Shown: positions 1 to 11,305 of the stretch, in pieces
Numbering within the stretch: position 1 is the first letter of the stretch
How the letters are laid out: each line of letters opens with the position of its first letter
DNA from: Welwitschia mirabilis
Taxonomy: Eukaryota; Gnetophyta; Gnetopsida; Welwitschiales
Assembly: GCA_051453625.1 (NCBI GenBank)
Contig: JBOZIK010000001.1
Span: 143,702,000 to 143,765,999 of the forward strand
Length of the DNA stretch: 64,000 nucleotides
Reading direction: 5' to 3'
The notes under the pieces: generated by a model
The model's database searches: none
Told to the model about the DNA's origin: nothing
Seen by the model: only the letters and a program-made list of their open reading frames with translations
Program-made: the position numbers and the translations under genes

Positions 1-209
1 CAGGTTTTCCTGAACCACTATAAAATTGAGTGTGCATTTCCATCAATATTTTTATGCTTTCTATTCTTTATTTTTAGAATAGTTTTAGTTTTCATTTACA
101 AAAATATTTAGTTTTTATTTCACATGGAGATAGTTTTGTACATATATTTTTTTACTTTTAAATCCTATTTGTTCCTCTTCCATCCCAATCTAGGGTTCCC
201 GATCCTTCA
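1..209 (+). repeat. Element 1, 3' end of 5' LTR
   Basis: The stretch matches the last ~200 bp of the 3' LTR at about 15785-15979. Both share the run ending in CACTATAAAAT, the segment TTTTTAGAATAGTTTTAGTT and the terminal ATCCTT. It stops two bases before a primer-binding site, as an LTR should. The first ~1.1 kb of this LTR lies left of the window. Confidence 0.9.
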
Positions 210-211
210 TT

Positions 212-222
212 TGGTATCAGAG
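212..222 (+). other. Element 1 primer-binding site (tRNA-iMet type)
   Basis: TGGTATCAGAG lies directly after the LTR end. It is the standard complement to the 3' end of initiator tRNA-Met used by most plant copia elements to start minus-strand DNA synthesis. Confidence 0.9.
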
Positions 223-336
223 TAAGGTCAAATCGTTATTAGATCCTAATAGGTCTAGAATCTTGAACCTAAAAAATAAATAACACTTTAGATGGATTTT
301 CTAGTAGTTATCCACCCAGGTTTAATTAGTTAAACT

Positions 337-1571
337 ATGTCTACTAGAAAGCCCATATGAGAATTTTTTTAAGACTTCTAGGTGCAAACATAGAGGAGGT
401 CATTTACAGTGGTTACATTATGATCACTCTGACTAAAACTAATGCCCATGAAAACACTATTGTAATATAAAAAACATGATATGAATGGATTCCCACTGAT
501 AGATCTAAAGCTACCATAGACACCCATGATCTTAATGCAATTTTTTTTATAGTATGTATAGATATGTTTAAAAGAATTGTGGACTGTGAACATGCAAAAG
601 AAGTTTGGGAAATCCATTAAATTGCACATGAAAGGACATATACTATTAAGAAGATCAAACTTTAAGTGATTATTTCAAAGTTTCAAGACATTCACATGTA
701 TGACAAGGAGACAATACAAGAATTCTTTACCAAACTAACAAACATCATAAATTTCATGATAAGTCTAGTCGCAAGAATGGAAGAAGTAAAGGTGATTAAA
801 AAAGTCTTGAGGCCTCTTCCAAAAAAATTTAAACCAAAGGTTACCATCATTAAAAAAAGAAAGAATATCAATTGAATTATGCTTGAGAAACTACAAGGTA
901 ATTTACAATCTTATGAATTGAAATTTAATAAAAATAGAAAGAAAGGTCTTCCTTTGAAATGTATGCAAGAAGAATATAGATTAGAAAAATCAAATGAAGA
1001 TCTTGATGGCAACGAAGTTGCCCTTCTAGCAAAGAGATTCAAAGAAATTTTTTCATAGAAGAAAGAAAGAAGGTGAGCCAAGTAGAGGATCAAAAAGAGG
1101 TTATTACAAGTTTAGAAAAGATCAGAACAAAGGGAAGGAGATCTAATGTTATGCTTGTAAAGGTTATGGACACATTGCAAATGAGTGTACAAATAACAAG
1201 AGAGATCAGAGAAATTTAAAAAATTTTTCATTCATTACTATATAAGATAATGTAGATGAAGAGGATGATGGTAGTTATAGCCAAGAATCAAATGGATCAA
1301 AATGATTTAGATCTAAACCTGATGATTTAGATCTCATTAACAAGGATCAGAATGAACTTGAAGACACCTACTAGGACCATTTCATGAAGTGTGTAAAATT
1401 GGCAAAATGCATTAATGATCTGAATAAAATAATAAAGACTCTAGTCAAGAAAAAGAGGAATTGAAAACAAAGTATAATATGGTCAAATATGAAAATTTTA
1501 AACTTTCTCTAAAGGTTAAAAACTTATCACATTTTGTTAGTAAATTTTCAAGTAGTTCAACTAAATTAGAA
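337..1571 (+). pseudogene. Element 1 gag pseudogene (UBN2-type capsid and zinc knuckle)
   Basis: Gag packages the element RNA into cytoplasmic virus-like particles. A plausible start ATG is at 337. The capsid-like UBN2 domain is clearest at 580-870, where AKEVWEIH and, in the next segment, YDKETIQEFFTKL and LRPLPKKFKPKVT are readable. A CX2CX4HX4C zinc knuckle (CYACKGYGHIANEC) is intact at 1147-1188. A lysine-rich coiled segment with INDLNKIIKTL follows at 1380-1470. Several stops and frameshifts break the frame, for example TAA at 1144-1146 just before the knuckle. The gene is dead but the family is certain. Confidence 0.88.
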
Positions 1572-3362
1572 TAGATTCTTAGGATATTAAAACTAGCTTA
1601 TGATAAAATAGGTATCAGATTCATCCCTCAAAGACTAAAAATTTAGCAATATTAGGTATCATGCTAAAATAGTTTTATTTAAAAAGTTACATGTCACTTT
1701 TATGGTAATTCTAATCATTTCAAGTTATTTTCTAATGCTAGAAAATTAATGTTATTTGTGAATTATAATAGTACCTTTCTTTCAAATTTATTTCAAGAGG
1801 AGGTATACCACATTAGTCCAAAAGAACTAAGTGGGTAAAAGCTGATAATTTAAAAAGTCTTTTGATTCAAATAGATTTCAAGGTATGAAATGGAACTAGT
1901 TTCTATTTGAATAGTGGCTGCTTTTGACACATGATGGGAGATAAGTCAAGATTCAAATAGCTGAATGACTTTCATGGTGGAGAAGTTATTTTCAGTGATA
2001 ACAGAAGAGCCAAGATTGAAGGAATTGGAAGTGTTGGTAAAGGTAACTTACTCAAAATAAATGAAGGTTTTATATGTTAATGGCATAAGCATAAATTACT
2101 TAGCATTAGTCAAATTTATAATAAAGGATATAAAGTTGTCTTTGATAGTACAAAATGTGAAGTAAGACATGGTAAAACAAATGATGTTATTCTTAAGGTA
2201 AATAGAATAGATGATGTTTATAGTGTTGATAATCTGTTTTTGCATGTTATTTTTCTTATGTAAACCAAGAAGAAATTTGGTATAAATGTTTAGGACATGT
2301 AAATTATGATCATTTGAAAATAATTATCAAAAAGAAAATTATAAAAGGAATTCTAAAAATTAATATTAAAAAACATGGTCTTTCTAATGTGTATAAAAAA
2401 TGAAAATAAGTAAGAACTTCACACAATAATGCCTTTAGAGCTTATTCATATGTATTTTATAGGTCTAGTCCAAACACAAAGTTTAGGACAAAAATGCTAT
2501 TTTTTAATTATGGTTAATGACTACTCAAGATTTACTTGGATTACCTTTCTTACACATAAAACTGAAATGTATAAAAATTGGGTTGAAATATGCAATAAAA
2601 TTTAAAACAAGAAAGGTTAAACCATTAAGAAAATTAAAAGTGATCATGAAGAAGAGTTTTAAAAGCATTTGTTTGAAAAATATTATTTTAACAATAGTAT
2701 TAAACATCAATTCTAAACCCCTAAAACACCTCAACAAAATGGAATTACTAAGAGGAAAAACTGAGTCCTCCAAGAAATGACTAGAACAATGTTAAATAAC
2801 AATGAGGTTAATAAAATATTTGGGGCTAAAGCTATTAGCACTGCTTATTATATCATAAATAGAGTTTACCTTGGACTAGAAATGGATTAAATACCTTATG
2901 ATCTTTGGAAAGAAAGAAAACCAAATGTTTTTTACTTTAAAGTCTTTGGGAGTAAGTGCTTTATTTTAAAGGAATGAGAACACTTTAGTAAATTTGAATT
3001 AAAGGCTAATGAAGTAATCTTTTTGGAATACTCTACTAGAAGTAGCATTTATCAGGTGTTTAACAAAAGAATCCTAGCTATGGAAGAGTCAATAAATGTC
3101 TAAATAGATGATGTTAGCTTAAGAACTCTTCCTTTAAATGATGAAAAAAAATCTATCTTCAAGAACTCCCATAATAAAAGAAAGCTCAACTAAAAAAGAA
3201 GAAGTGCCAACTAAAGAAGTCACTACGAAAAAGTTTAAAGAACCAAAAGATCATTCTTTAGGAATCTATCATTGAAGACATTAGACCAAAGATTAAAATA
3301 AGAAACTCTATAAAGAATTTTTTGATCACATTTATTATGTCTCATAAGTTAAACCTAAGCAA
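1572..3362 (+). pseudogene. Element 1 pol pseudogene, part A: protease, GAG-pre-integrase, integrase
   Basis: This is the N-terminal half of the copia polyprotein. The protease active site reads LNSGC at about 1907-1921, so the catalytic Asp is now Asn (AAT at 1910-1912). The GAG-pre-integrase domain is seen as YKCLGHVNYDHLK at 2281-2320. The integrase core follows: LELIHMYFIG at 2436-2465 has Tyr (2453-2455) in place of the first catalytic Asp, and QNGITKRK at 2735-2758 has Lys (2750-2752) in place of the catalytic Glu. The integrase C-terminal part, YYIINRVYL to SKCFIL and VFNKR, runs to about 3110. Reading stops where element 2 was inserted and resumes at 11306. Confidence 0.9.
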
Positions 3363-3514
3363 TTTTAGATTATATTTACGGATTAATGTCAAACTAATAT
3401 CTCTTATATAGTACAAAATGTTGTATCTAATGTAAAGATGAGATTAAGTTTTGTAGGTAAAAGAATTAGATCAAAAATGCACTAGAAACTTGTTGATAAA
3501 AATTACACTTTAAT

Positions 3515-3885
3515 GGGGATCGACCGGATCCTAAAGGAGTTGACCGCACCTAAAGTTATGGCAAGAAAAATGGACTGAACCAAGAGGGTCAACCCTAGAT
3601 TCTAATGGGGTCAATTAGACCTACAACCTAAAAGTCAGTTTTCCTAGATCAAATGAAAGGTGGTCGACTGAATTTTCATGGGGTCAACCGGATTTGAGGA
3701 ACTGATAGACAAGAGTTCTAGACTAAGAGGAAAGGAGTCGGCCAAATTTTTATAGGGTTAACCGAACTTGAGAAGATGATAGGCAATAGTTCTAGACTGA
3801 GAGGCAAGGGGTTGAATGGACTCAAGATGAGGTCAACCGAGCCCACATGGGGTTGACTGAATTTTTGTGGGGTCAACTGGATGGT
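3515..3885 (+). repeat. Degenerate GTCGACCGGA-type motif array in LTR
   Basis: A short motif close to GGGTCGACCGGATTTTTATG recurs at irregular 25-60 bp spacing, for example at 3519, 3662 and 3686. The same array occurs in the sister LTR (10130-10525) and, more weakly, in the element 1 LTR (14820-15300). Its regular presence in the LTR upstream of the TATA box suggests a repeated regulatory or structural motif. The function is unknown. Confidence 0.7.
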
Positions 3886-4007
3886 GCGGAAAAGTAAAAT
3901 TTTTAAATGTTATGTATTCATTTCCTAGTCATTACTTAGCCATTTTCTAGCTGTTTATAGTTGTTGGAGGTGCAATTAATTTGTAATAAATCCTATAAAC
4001 TCTCCAT

Positions 4008-4016
4008 TATAAATAG
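4008..4016 (+). promoter_or_regulatory. Putative LTR TATA box, element 2 5' LTR
   Basis: TATAAATAG is conserved in both LTR copies (also 10650-10658), about 650 bp into the LTR. That placing suits a retrotransposon U3/R boundary. Transcription activity is inferred only. Confidence 0.6.
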
Positions 4017-4575
4017 CTATGCTATTATTAACCTAGAAATCTTTTGGTACTATTCTTATTTGGAATAATTATTATGGATCTGAAAGATCAATGTTTACTT
4101 TCATTGATATATCATTGTATTGCTTCACATATGATTTAGTAGATCAATCATTAGCATAAGAGCTTCATTCAAAATCAGACCTAAGAGCTTTATCATTGTG
4201 ATATATTGGAGAAGAGATCCATTCATTATACTGCTATAGAACATATGATATCTGTGCGATCAAGGCATTACCACATCACATCCATTACTTGCAAAGGTTG
4301 AGACTTAGCCCTTAAAAGTTTATTATGAAGGTTGAAATTTAGCCTGTAAAAGTCTGCTTGTTAGGATTACAAGTAAACATGGAAAACTTGTGGAGTAATA
4401 CAGATCCGAGACCGAGCTTGGGAGAAGCTGATAGTTGAGAGTGAAGTAGGGGAGTTCCCGAACCACTATAAATATGGTGTACATTGAATTTGATAATTTG
4501 TGCTTTTTATTCTTGATTCCATACTTTTAGTTTTTCATTATTATATGCACATTATTGAATTAGTTACTTTCATAT

Positions 4576-5160
4576 NNNNNNNNNNNNNNNNNNNNNNNNN
4601 NNNNNNNNNNNNNNNNNNNNNNNNNNNNNNNNNNNNNNNNNNNNNNNNNNNNNNNNNNNNNNNNNNNNNNNNNNNNNNNNNNNNNNNNNNNNNNNNNNNN
4701 NNNNNNNNNNNNNNNNNNNNNNNNNNNNNNNNNNNNNNNNNNNNNNNNNNNNNNNNNNNNNNNNNNNNNNNNNNNNNNNNNNNNNNNNNNNNNNNNNNNN
4801 NNNNNNNNNNNNNNNNNNNNNNNNNNNNNNNNNNNNNNNNNNNNNNNNNNNNNNNNNNNNNNNNNNNNNNNNNNNNNNNNNNNNNNNNNNNNNNNNNNNN
4901 NNNNNNNNNNNNNNNNNNNNNNNNNNNNNNNNNNNNNNNNNNNNNNNNNNNNNNNNNNNNNNNNNNNNNNNNNNNNNNNNNNNNNNNNNNNNNNNNNNNN
5001 NNNNNNNNNNNNNNNNNNNNNNNNNNNNNNNNNNNNNNNNNNNNNNNNNNNNNNNNNNNNNNNNNNNNNNNNNNNNNNNNNNNNNNNNNNNNNNNNNNNN
5101 NNNNNNNNNNNNNNNNNNNNNNNNNNNNNNNNNNNNNNNNNNNNNNNNNNNNNNNNNNNN
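4576..5160. other. Assembly gap, 585 N
   Basis: It lies inside the element 2 5' LTR. The sister LTR has only 54 bp at this place (11212-11265). Confidence 0.99.
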
Positions 5161-5209
5161 ACCTATTCATCCACCTCCCCACTTTCCTAGGGTTCTTGAT
5201 CTTATCATT

Positions 5210-5225
5210 TGGTATCAGAACCAGG
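5210..5225 (+). other. Element 2 primer-binding site
   Basis: TGGTATCAGAACCAGG follows the LTR end at 5207. It differs from the common TGGTATCAGAGC at one position (G to A). It is a Met-initiator tRNA type site. Confidence 0.88.
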
Positions 5226-5762
5226 TTAAGTCATTTTCTTAGATCTTAACCAATCTAGACTTAGAACCCTTCAATGGTTACTCTTCTTGATGATTTTTTT
5301 AACATACCCTTCCTAAATACCTATGTCTTTATCTATTTTCTCTAAATAGTATATGGTTATATTTTTAAATAGATTATAGCAAGTAAAAACTCATAGGGAT
5401 TAAGTAAAAGAGATAAAAAAAATGCTCCAGAACATGATAAAGAAAGGAGACTTTCTTTTATGGCTTTTATGCCACCATTGCAGAATGTGCCAAACTCTTT
5501 AGTCCGTGATGATGATGAAATGAAAAATGAAGATCAAGATGATTTAGAAAAAACTTGTCAAGAGTTGTATCAAGAGTTTGAAAAACTAGCTAGAAGGATA
5601 AATGACCTAAACAAGATTATACAATCCCTCATCAAGGAAAAGAATGATTTGAAATCAAGTTTTGAAAGAGTTAAATCTAAAAACATTGATTTCACTTTGC
5701 AAGTAAAAGAATTATCATATTTTGTTAATAAGGTTTTAGATGAATTTGCAAAATTGGAATAA
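5226..5762 (+). pseudogene. Element 2 gag remnant, capsid and zinc knuckle deleted
   Basis: Only the C-terminal gag tail is recognisable. From 5460 to 5762 a clean 100-residue frame carries an acidic stretch (DDDEMKNEDQDD) and a lysine/leucine coiled segment with INDLNKIIQSLIKEKN. The latter matches element 1 at 1380-1470. The 230 bp between primer site and this tail show no UBN2 domain or zinc knuckle, whereas element 1 has about 1.1 kb there. An internal deletion of most of gag is the simplest reading. Confidence 0.82.
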
Positions 5763-7380
5763 ATTCTTGGAGTTTAGAAATCAACTGGAATTAAATAAGG
5801 TATGGGTTCATCTCTCAGAAATATTAAGCACAGCAAAATCAGATAACTAGTCATGGTAATTTTCTTTTAAATATTACTTATTATTTCTATGGAAAAATAG
5901 GCCATTCAAAACTTCTGTGCAATGCTAAAAAATTAATGTTGTTTTTAAAGTATTTTAGTTCTTTCAATTTAAGTTTATTCCTAAAAAGGATGTCCACATA
6001 AGTCTAAAAATACTAAGTGGGTGAAAGCTAATGATCTTAAAAGTTTATTGATTCAGACAGCTTTCAAAGTCTAAAATAGCCTAAGCTGGTATCTCCATGG
6101 TGGATTTTTAAGGTACATGACAGGAGAAAAATCTAGCTTCAAACATTTAAGCCACTTTGATGGAGGAGAAGTGACTTTCAAATATAACAGAAGAGCAAAA
6201 ATAGAAGGTATTGAAAGCATTGGTGGAGGTAATCTTCCTAGAATTGATGAAATTTTATATATAAGTGGTCTAAAGAAAAATTTATTGACTATTAGTGAAA
6301 TTTATAACAAAATTCACAAATTAGTTTTTGATAAATCAAAATATTAAATTGTGCATGAAAAATCAAATGATGTGATTCTTAGAGCTAGTAGAATAAATAA
6401 TGTTTATAGCATAGATCAATCATTTTCTCCTTGTTATTTCTCAAATGTTCCTCAAGATGAGTTGGGGCATAAATGTTTAGGACATCTTAATTATGATCAA
6501 TTAAAAATGATTATTTGTAAGAATATCATTAAAGAAATTCCTAAAATAAACATAGAAAATAAGGGTCATGTGATACATGTCAAAAGAAAAAACAAATTAG
6601 GGCCTATCATAAAAGTAAAACTCATGCTTCCACATTAATGCCATTAGAACTTATTCATATGGATTTAGTTGGACCTACTTAAACTTGAATTCTAGGTAGA
6701 AAATATTATTTTCTTACAATGGTTGATGACTACTCTAGATATACTTGGATAGCCTTTTTTTTTCCAATAAGTCTAAAGCTTATAATCATTGGGTTGAAAT
6801 TTTCAACAAGATCCAAAATGAAAAAGGTTATACCATAAATAAAATAAGAAGTAATCATGGTAATGAATTTGAAAACCATTTATTTGAAAAATACTACATT
6901 TGACATGGTATTGATCACCAATTTTCAGCTTCAAATATACAACAACAAAATGGTATAGTTGAAAGAAAGAATAGAGTTCTTCAAAAAATGGCTTGAACTA
7001 TGCTAAATGATAAAGAAGCACCTAAATCTTTTTGTGTTGAAGCAGTTAGCACAAAATGTAATATTATTAATAAAGTTTATCTTAAACCAGGTACTGATAA
7101 AACACCTTATGAGTTATGGAATGGAAGACAACTAAATGTGTCATACTTTAAGGTTTTTAGAAGTAAATGCTATATCCTATAAGATAGATAACATTTTAGC
7201 AAATTTGAATCAAAATTTGATGAAGCTATCTTTTTAGGATACTCAATAAAAAGTAGAGACTACTGTGTTTTTAACAAAAGAAGCTTAAAAGTAAAAGAGT
7301 CAATAAATGTGCATATTGATAAGATTGATCCAAAATTAGGCAATATAGATAAAGAATAAATTGTAACCCCAAGTATTCCC
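5763..7380 (+). pseudogene. Element 2 pol pseudogene: protease, GAG-pre-integrase, integrase
   Basis: The protease motif reads WYLHGGF at 6087-6107, with His (6096-6098) instead of the catalytic Asp and Gly instead of Ser. MTGEKSSF follows. GAG-pre-integrase is seen as KCLGHLNYDQLK near 6472-6507. A frameshift near 6560-6580 moves the frame; after it the zinc pair CDTC is intact. The integrase core LELIHMDLVGP (6644-6676) keeps the first catalytic Asp at 6662-6664. The second is Asn (6853-6855, SNHGNEF), and the Glu in NGIVERKNR is kept. Homology continues through YELWNGR and FLGYS to VFNKR at about 7280. Confidence 0.9.
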
Positions 7381-7489
7381 AAATCAAATGAATGTATTAC
7401 TAAAACAAATGAAGTTCAAGTAAAATAAGGAACACTAAAAAAGACTGTACTTCTAAAAGATCATCTGATAGAATCCATCATTGGCGAAG

Positions 7490-9060
7490 TTAATTCAAAA
7501 GTAAACACAAGAGTTTCAATGAAAAATTTATATGCCCATGTTTGTTATGTTTTAAAGATAGAACCCAAGAACTTTGAAGAAGTAAAAAATCATGAAGAAT
7601 GGATGCTAGCAATGCAGAATGAGCTACAATAGTTCAAAAGAAATAAAGTTTGAAAACTAGTAGAGAGATCAAAAGATAAGAATGTTATTGGTATAAAATG
7701 GATCTTTAAGAACAAGTATAATAAAGAAAATAATGTTATCAAAAACAAAGAAAGACTTGTAGCTTAAGGCTTCAACCAAATCAAAGGAATTAATGTAAAA
7801 GACACCATTACTTCTCTTGCAAGATTGGATAGAATTAAAATGTTTTTATCTTTTGCATCTTTTAATAACTTTAAAGTTTATCAAATAAATGTAAAAAGTA
7901 CTTTTCTGAATGGATCATAAAATGAAGAAGTTTATGTTGAACAACCTTAAGGTTTTATTGATCCATATAGATTTGATTATGTACAAATTTAAAAAAGCTT
8001 TATATGGATTAAAACAAGCACAAAGAACATGATATAAAAAGTTAGATACCTTTTTAAACAAAAATGGATATGATCATGGAATGGTAGATAAAACTTTATT
8101 TATGAAGAAATTAAAGGATGATTTTATTATTATACAAAATTATGTAGATGATGTTATTTTTCGTACCTCAAATGAAAAATTATCAAAATAATTTACAAAC
8201 ATTATGACAAATCAATTTGAAATGAGTATGCTTAGTGAAGTTAAAATGTTTCTTGGACTTGACATAAAGTAAACTAATAAAGGAATATTTATCTCTAAAT
8301 CTAAATATGCAAGAGATTTAATCAAATGATTTGATTTAGAAAATGCAAAAACATTTGATACACCTATGTCTACATCATGTAAAGTAAGCTTGAATGAAAA
8401 TGGTAAATCAATAGATCAGAAACTTTACAGAAGCATAATTGGTAGTTTATTGTACTTAACTACAAGTAGATCAAATATCATGTTTAGTATTGAAGTATGT
8501 GCAAGATATTAATATAACCCAAAAGAATCACATTTTTAAGCAGTAAAAATAATAATCAGATATATAAAAGGCACATGTGATTATGGCTTATGGTATCCCA
8601 ATGAAACATCTTTCAATCTTGCAGGTTTTAGTGATGCAGATTAGGTAGGATGCAAAGATGATAGAAAAAGCATAAGTGGAAATTCTTTTCTTCTAGGATC
8701 ATATCTAGTTGGATGAATAAGTAAGAAATAAAACATTATTTCTCTTTCCACTACAAAAGCTGAATATATTGCTACAGAAAGTTATTGCATTTACTCTTAT
8801 AGATGAAAGAAATGCTAAGAGATTTTGGTATGACTTTTGAATAAGTTCCTAGTTTTTATGATAATACGAGTGATATTAATATATCTAAAAATCTAGGTCA
8901 ACACTCAAGAAAGAAGCAAATTAAAATTAGACATCATTTTCTTTGTGATCAAGTTGAAAAGGCCATATATTTATGAATTTTGTTTTTATAGATCAATAAT
9001 TAGCAAATATATTTTCTAAACCCCTAAATTTTGATAATTTTATTTATCTTAGACATGAAT
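7490..9060 (+). pseudogene. Element 2 pol pseudogene: reverse transcriptase and RNase H
   Basis: RT copies the RNA into DNA and RNase H removes the RNA strand. The RT start is seen in VIGIKWIFKNKYN (about 7684-7722). Motif A reads YQINVKSTFLNG, where the catalytic Asp is Asn (7888-7890). Motif C, YVDD, is intact at 8141-8152. FLGLDIK and then PMSTSC follow. RNase H is seen in YIKGTCDYGLWY (about 8562-8597), in FSDAD with a stop replacing Trp (near 8630), and in SLSTTKAEYIA. Stops include TAA and TAG in place of Gln and Trp codons. Confidence 0.9.
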
Positions 9061-9973
9061 TGAGGGTTCTCTCACCATTATATAGTTAAGTGTAGGGCAT
9101 TCAACTAAGCATTATATTTAGTTAACTAGAATAGATCAGTCAACTAGTTTTATACTTGGTCGCTCAATTCCTTAAAACGTTCTATAGTAGCTACAACAGT
9201 AGGAGAACAAAAGAGTGTTATTCATTTTGTTAATTCTAATTTAATATACTGATATTTACTATGGATTCTTATTCTTGAATATTCTAATGTATTATTTTGT
9301 ATTATCTTTTTGTGGACATGTTGCATTTAAGAATCATCATCTCATTTTACATACTTGTTTTATTCATAATGCAAATTAGTCATTTATTCTAGTATAATTA
9401 TTACATTCATTTGGTGTATCTCAGTTAGTAGTATAAATTTATATGTGCTTATTTTTGAAAGATTGAGTCAAAATATTTGTGTCAACCAAATCAATGAGTG
9501 TTTTTTTATCACATTTTTGCATTATCATTTGGTATTATGATGTTTTCTCAAATTCTACATAGTCAAATTATATCATTCAAGTGCACAAAATTTTATCTAC
9601 TCAAAATGCCTAAATATGTTTCACATATTTGGATTATCATTTTATCATTTGGTATCAAGATAGGGGGAGAAAATTTCTTGATATTTCTAGCTGTATATCT
9701 AAATTTTATATGTATTTGTCATTGATTTCAAAGAAAAAGAGAAGATGTAGTGCTTTCAAAAGTAATTTTAAAAATGTTGTGCTCTCAAAGTATTTTTGTT
9801 GAAGTATTTTGTCAAAGGGGAAGAACTGCTTGTTTATTTTACTCTTTGCTTAGATGTTTATATGCCTTGATATAAGGGGCAGTTTTTATTATAATGTGCC
9901 TAAAATTATTTGGTAAAAGAACTTAAATTTATTTAAATTTTTGAAATCACTTATTTTTTTTTCCATTAATGTC
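9061..9973 (+). other. Element 2 3' internal spacer, no gene recognised
   Basis: About 0.9 kb lies between the end of RNase H and the polypurine tract. I see no conserved domain in any frame. A 75-codon open stretch at 9498-9725 has no resemblance to the post-pol gene of element 1 and looks like chance. Element 1 has about 1.9 kb here with a gene, so element 2 either lost or lacked it. Confidence 0.6.
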
Positions 9974-9985
9974 AAAGGGGGATAT
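9974..9985 (+). other. Element 2 polypurine tract
   Basis: AAAGGGGGATAT directly precedes the 3' LTR start. This is the usual plus-strand primer site. The last bases have decayed from purines. Confidence 0.8.
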
Positions 9986-11300
9986 TATTACATTATATTT
10001 GCTAATTGATGTTAAACTAATATCTTTTATGTAGTGCAAAATGGTGTATCTAGTGTGTAGATAAGATTGAGTTTTACAAGTGAAATAATTAGATAAAAAA
10101 TGCACCAAAATCCTAATAAGATATACTACCCTCTAGTGGGGGTTGACTAAATCCTAAAGGAGTCTACCACACCTAAAGCTATCACAACAAAAATGGACTA
10201 AACCCAAAGGGATTGACTGGATTCTAACGGGATTGATCGGATTCTAATGGGGTCGAATGGACTTGTAACCTGAAAGTCAGTTTTTTTAAACACAATGGAA
10301 AGCAGTCGACTAGATTTTTATGTGGTTAATCGAAGTTGAGGAACTGATAAGCAATAGTCCTAGACTGAGAGAAAAGGGGTCGACTAGATTTTTATGGGAT
10401 CAACTAGGCCTAAGAAGATGACAGAAAATAGTTTCAAATCGAGAGGAAAGGGGTTGATTAGACCTAGGATGGAGTCGATCAAGCCCACATGGGGTTGACC
10501 AGATTTTTATGGGGTTGACCAGGTGATGTAGAAAAGTAAAATTTATAAATGTTATGTATCCATTTTCTAGTCATTACCTAGCTGTCTTCTAGCCATTTAT
10601 AGTCATTAGAGGTGTAATTCATTTCTAATAAATCCTATTGACCCTCCATTATAAATAGCTATGCTATTATTGATCTAGAGATCTTTTTAAACTATTATTA
10701 TTCAGCATAATCGTTATGGAACTGAAAGATTAAAGTGTACTTTCATTGGTGGATCATTGTATTACTTTATATCTGATTTAGGAGATCAATCATTGGCATA
10801 AGAACTTCATTCAAAATCAAATCTAAGAGATTCATCATTGTGATCTATTGGAGAAGAGCTTCATTCATTGTACTACTATAGAACGTGTGATATCTGTGTG
10901 ATTAAGACATTACCACATCACATCCATTGCTTGCAAAGGTTGAGACTTAGCCTCTAAAAGTCTATTGTAAAGGTTAAGACTTAGCTTGTAAAAGTTCACT
11001 TGTTAGGATTACAGGTAAACCTGGAAAACCTTTGGAGTATAGAGATCTGAGATTGAGATTAAAAGAAGCTAATTATCAAGATTAGAGTAGGTGAGTTCCC
11101 AAACCACTATAAATCCAGTGTGCATCGAATTTGATACTTTGTGCTTTTTATTCTTAATTCTTTTATTTTTTCATTATTATATTCACATTATTAAATTAGT
11201 TACTTTCATATGCAAGCCATGCTTAGATAGATCTATTTTTATTTTGAGCATTAGTCTTTAAAAAAACCTATTCACCCCCCCAGGATTCTCAATCCTATCA
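9986..11300 (+). repeat. Element 2 3' LTR
   Basis: This is the full copy of about 1315 bp without gaps. It starts TATTACATTATATTT (G of TG mutated to A) and ends ATCCTATCA. It carries the GTCGACC motif array at 10130-10525 and a TATA box at 10650-10658. Pol of element 1 resumes immediately after. Confidence 0.92.
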
Positions 11301-11305
11301 AAAAA

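Larger units (their letters stand above)
3363..5207 (+). repeat. Element 2 5' LTR (contains N gap 4576-5160)
   Basis: It aligns throughout with the LTR at 9986-11300. The start is TTTTAGATTATATTT against TATTACATTATATTT in the other copy, so the terminal TG is mutated in both. It ends CTTATCA two bases before the primer site. A promoter-like TATAAATAG is at 4008-4016. The 585 N replace a stretch that is only 54 bp in the sister LTR (11212-11265). Confidence 0.9.
3363..11300 (+). mobile_element. Ty1-copia element 2, nested in element 1
   Basis: This is a complete but decayed copia element with 5' LTR (3363-5207), primer site, gag remnant, pol, polypurine tract and 3' LTR (9986-11300). It lies in the same orientation as its host. 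The flanking five bases are AGCAA on the left (3358-3362) and AAAAA on the right (11301-11305), a possible degraded target-site duplication matching at three of five. The two LTRs differ by eye at about one base in seven over a 230-bp stretch, so the insertion is old. Confidence 0.92.

Noticed and set aside
378-629. Minus-strand 83-codon open frame
   Set aside because: It is antisense to the gag of element 1, whose sense frame shows clear gag homology.
2525-2773. Minus-strand 82-codon open frame
   Set aside because: It is antisense to the integrase of element 1.
4500-5249. Long open frames on both strands across 4576-5160
   Set aside because: They are made almost entirely of N and have no coding meaning.
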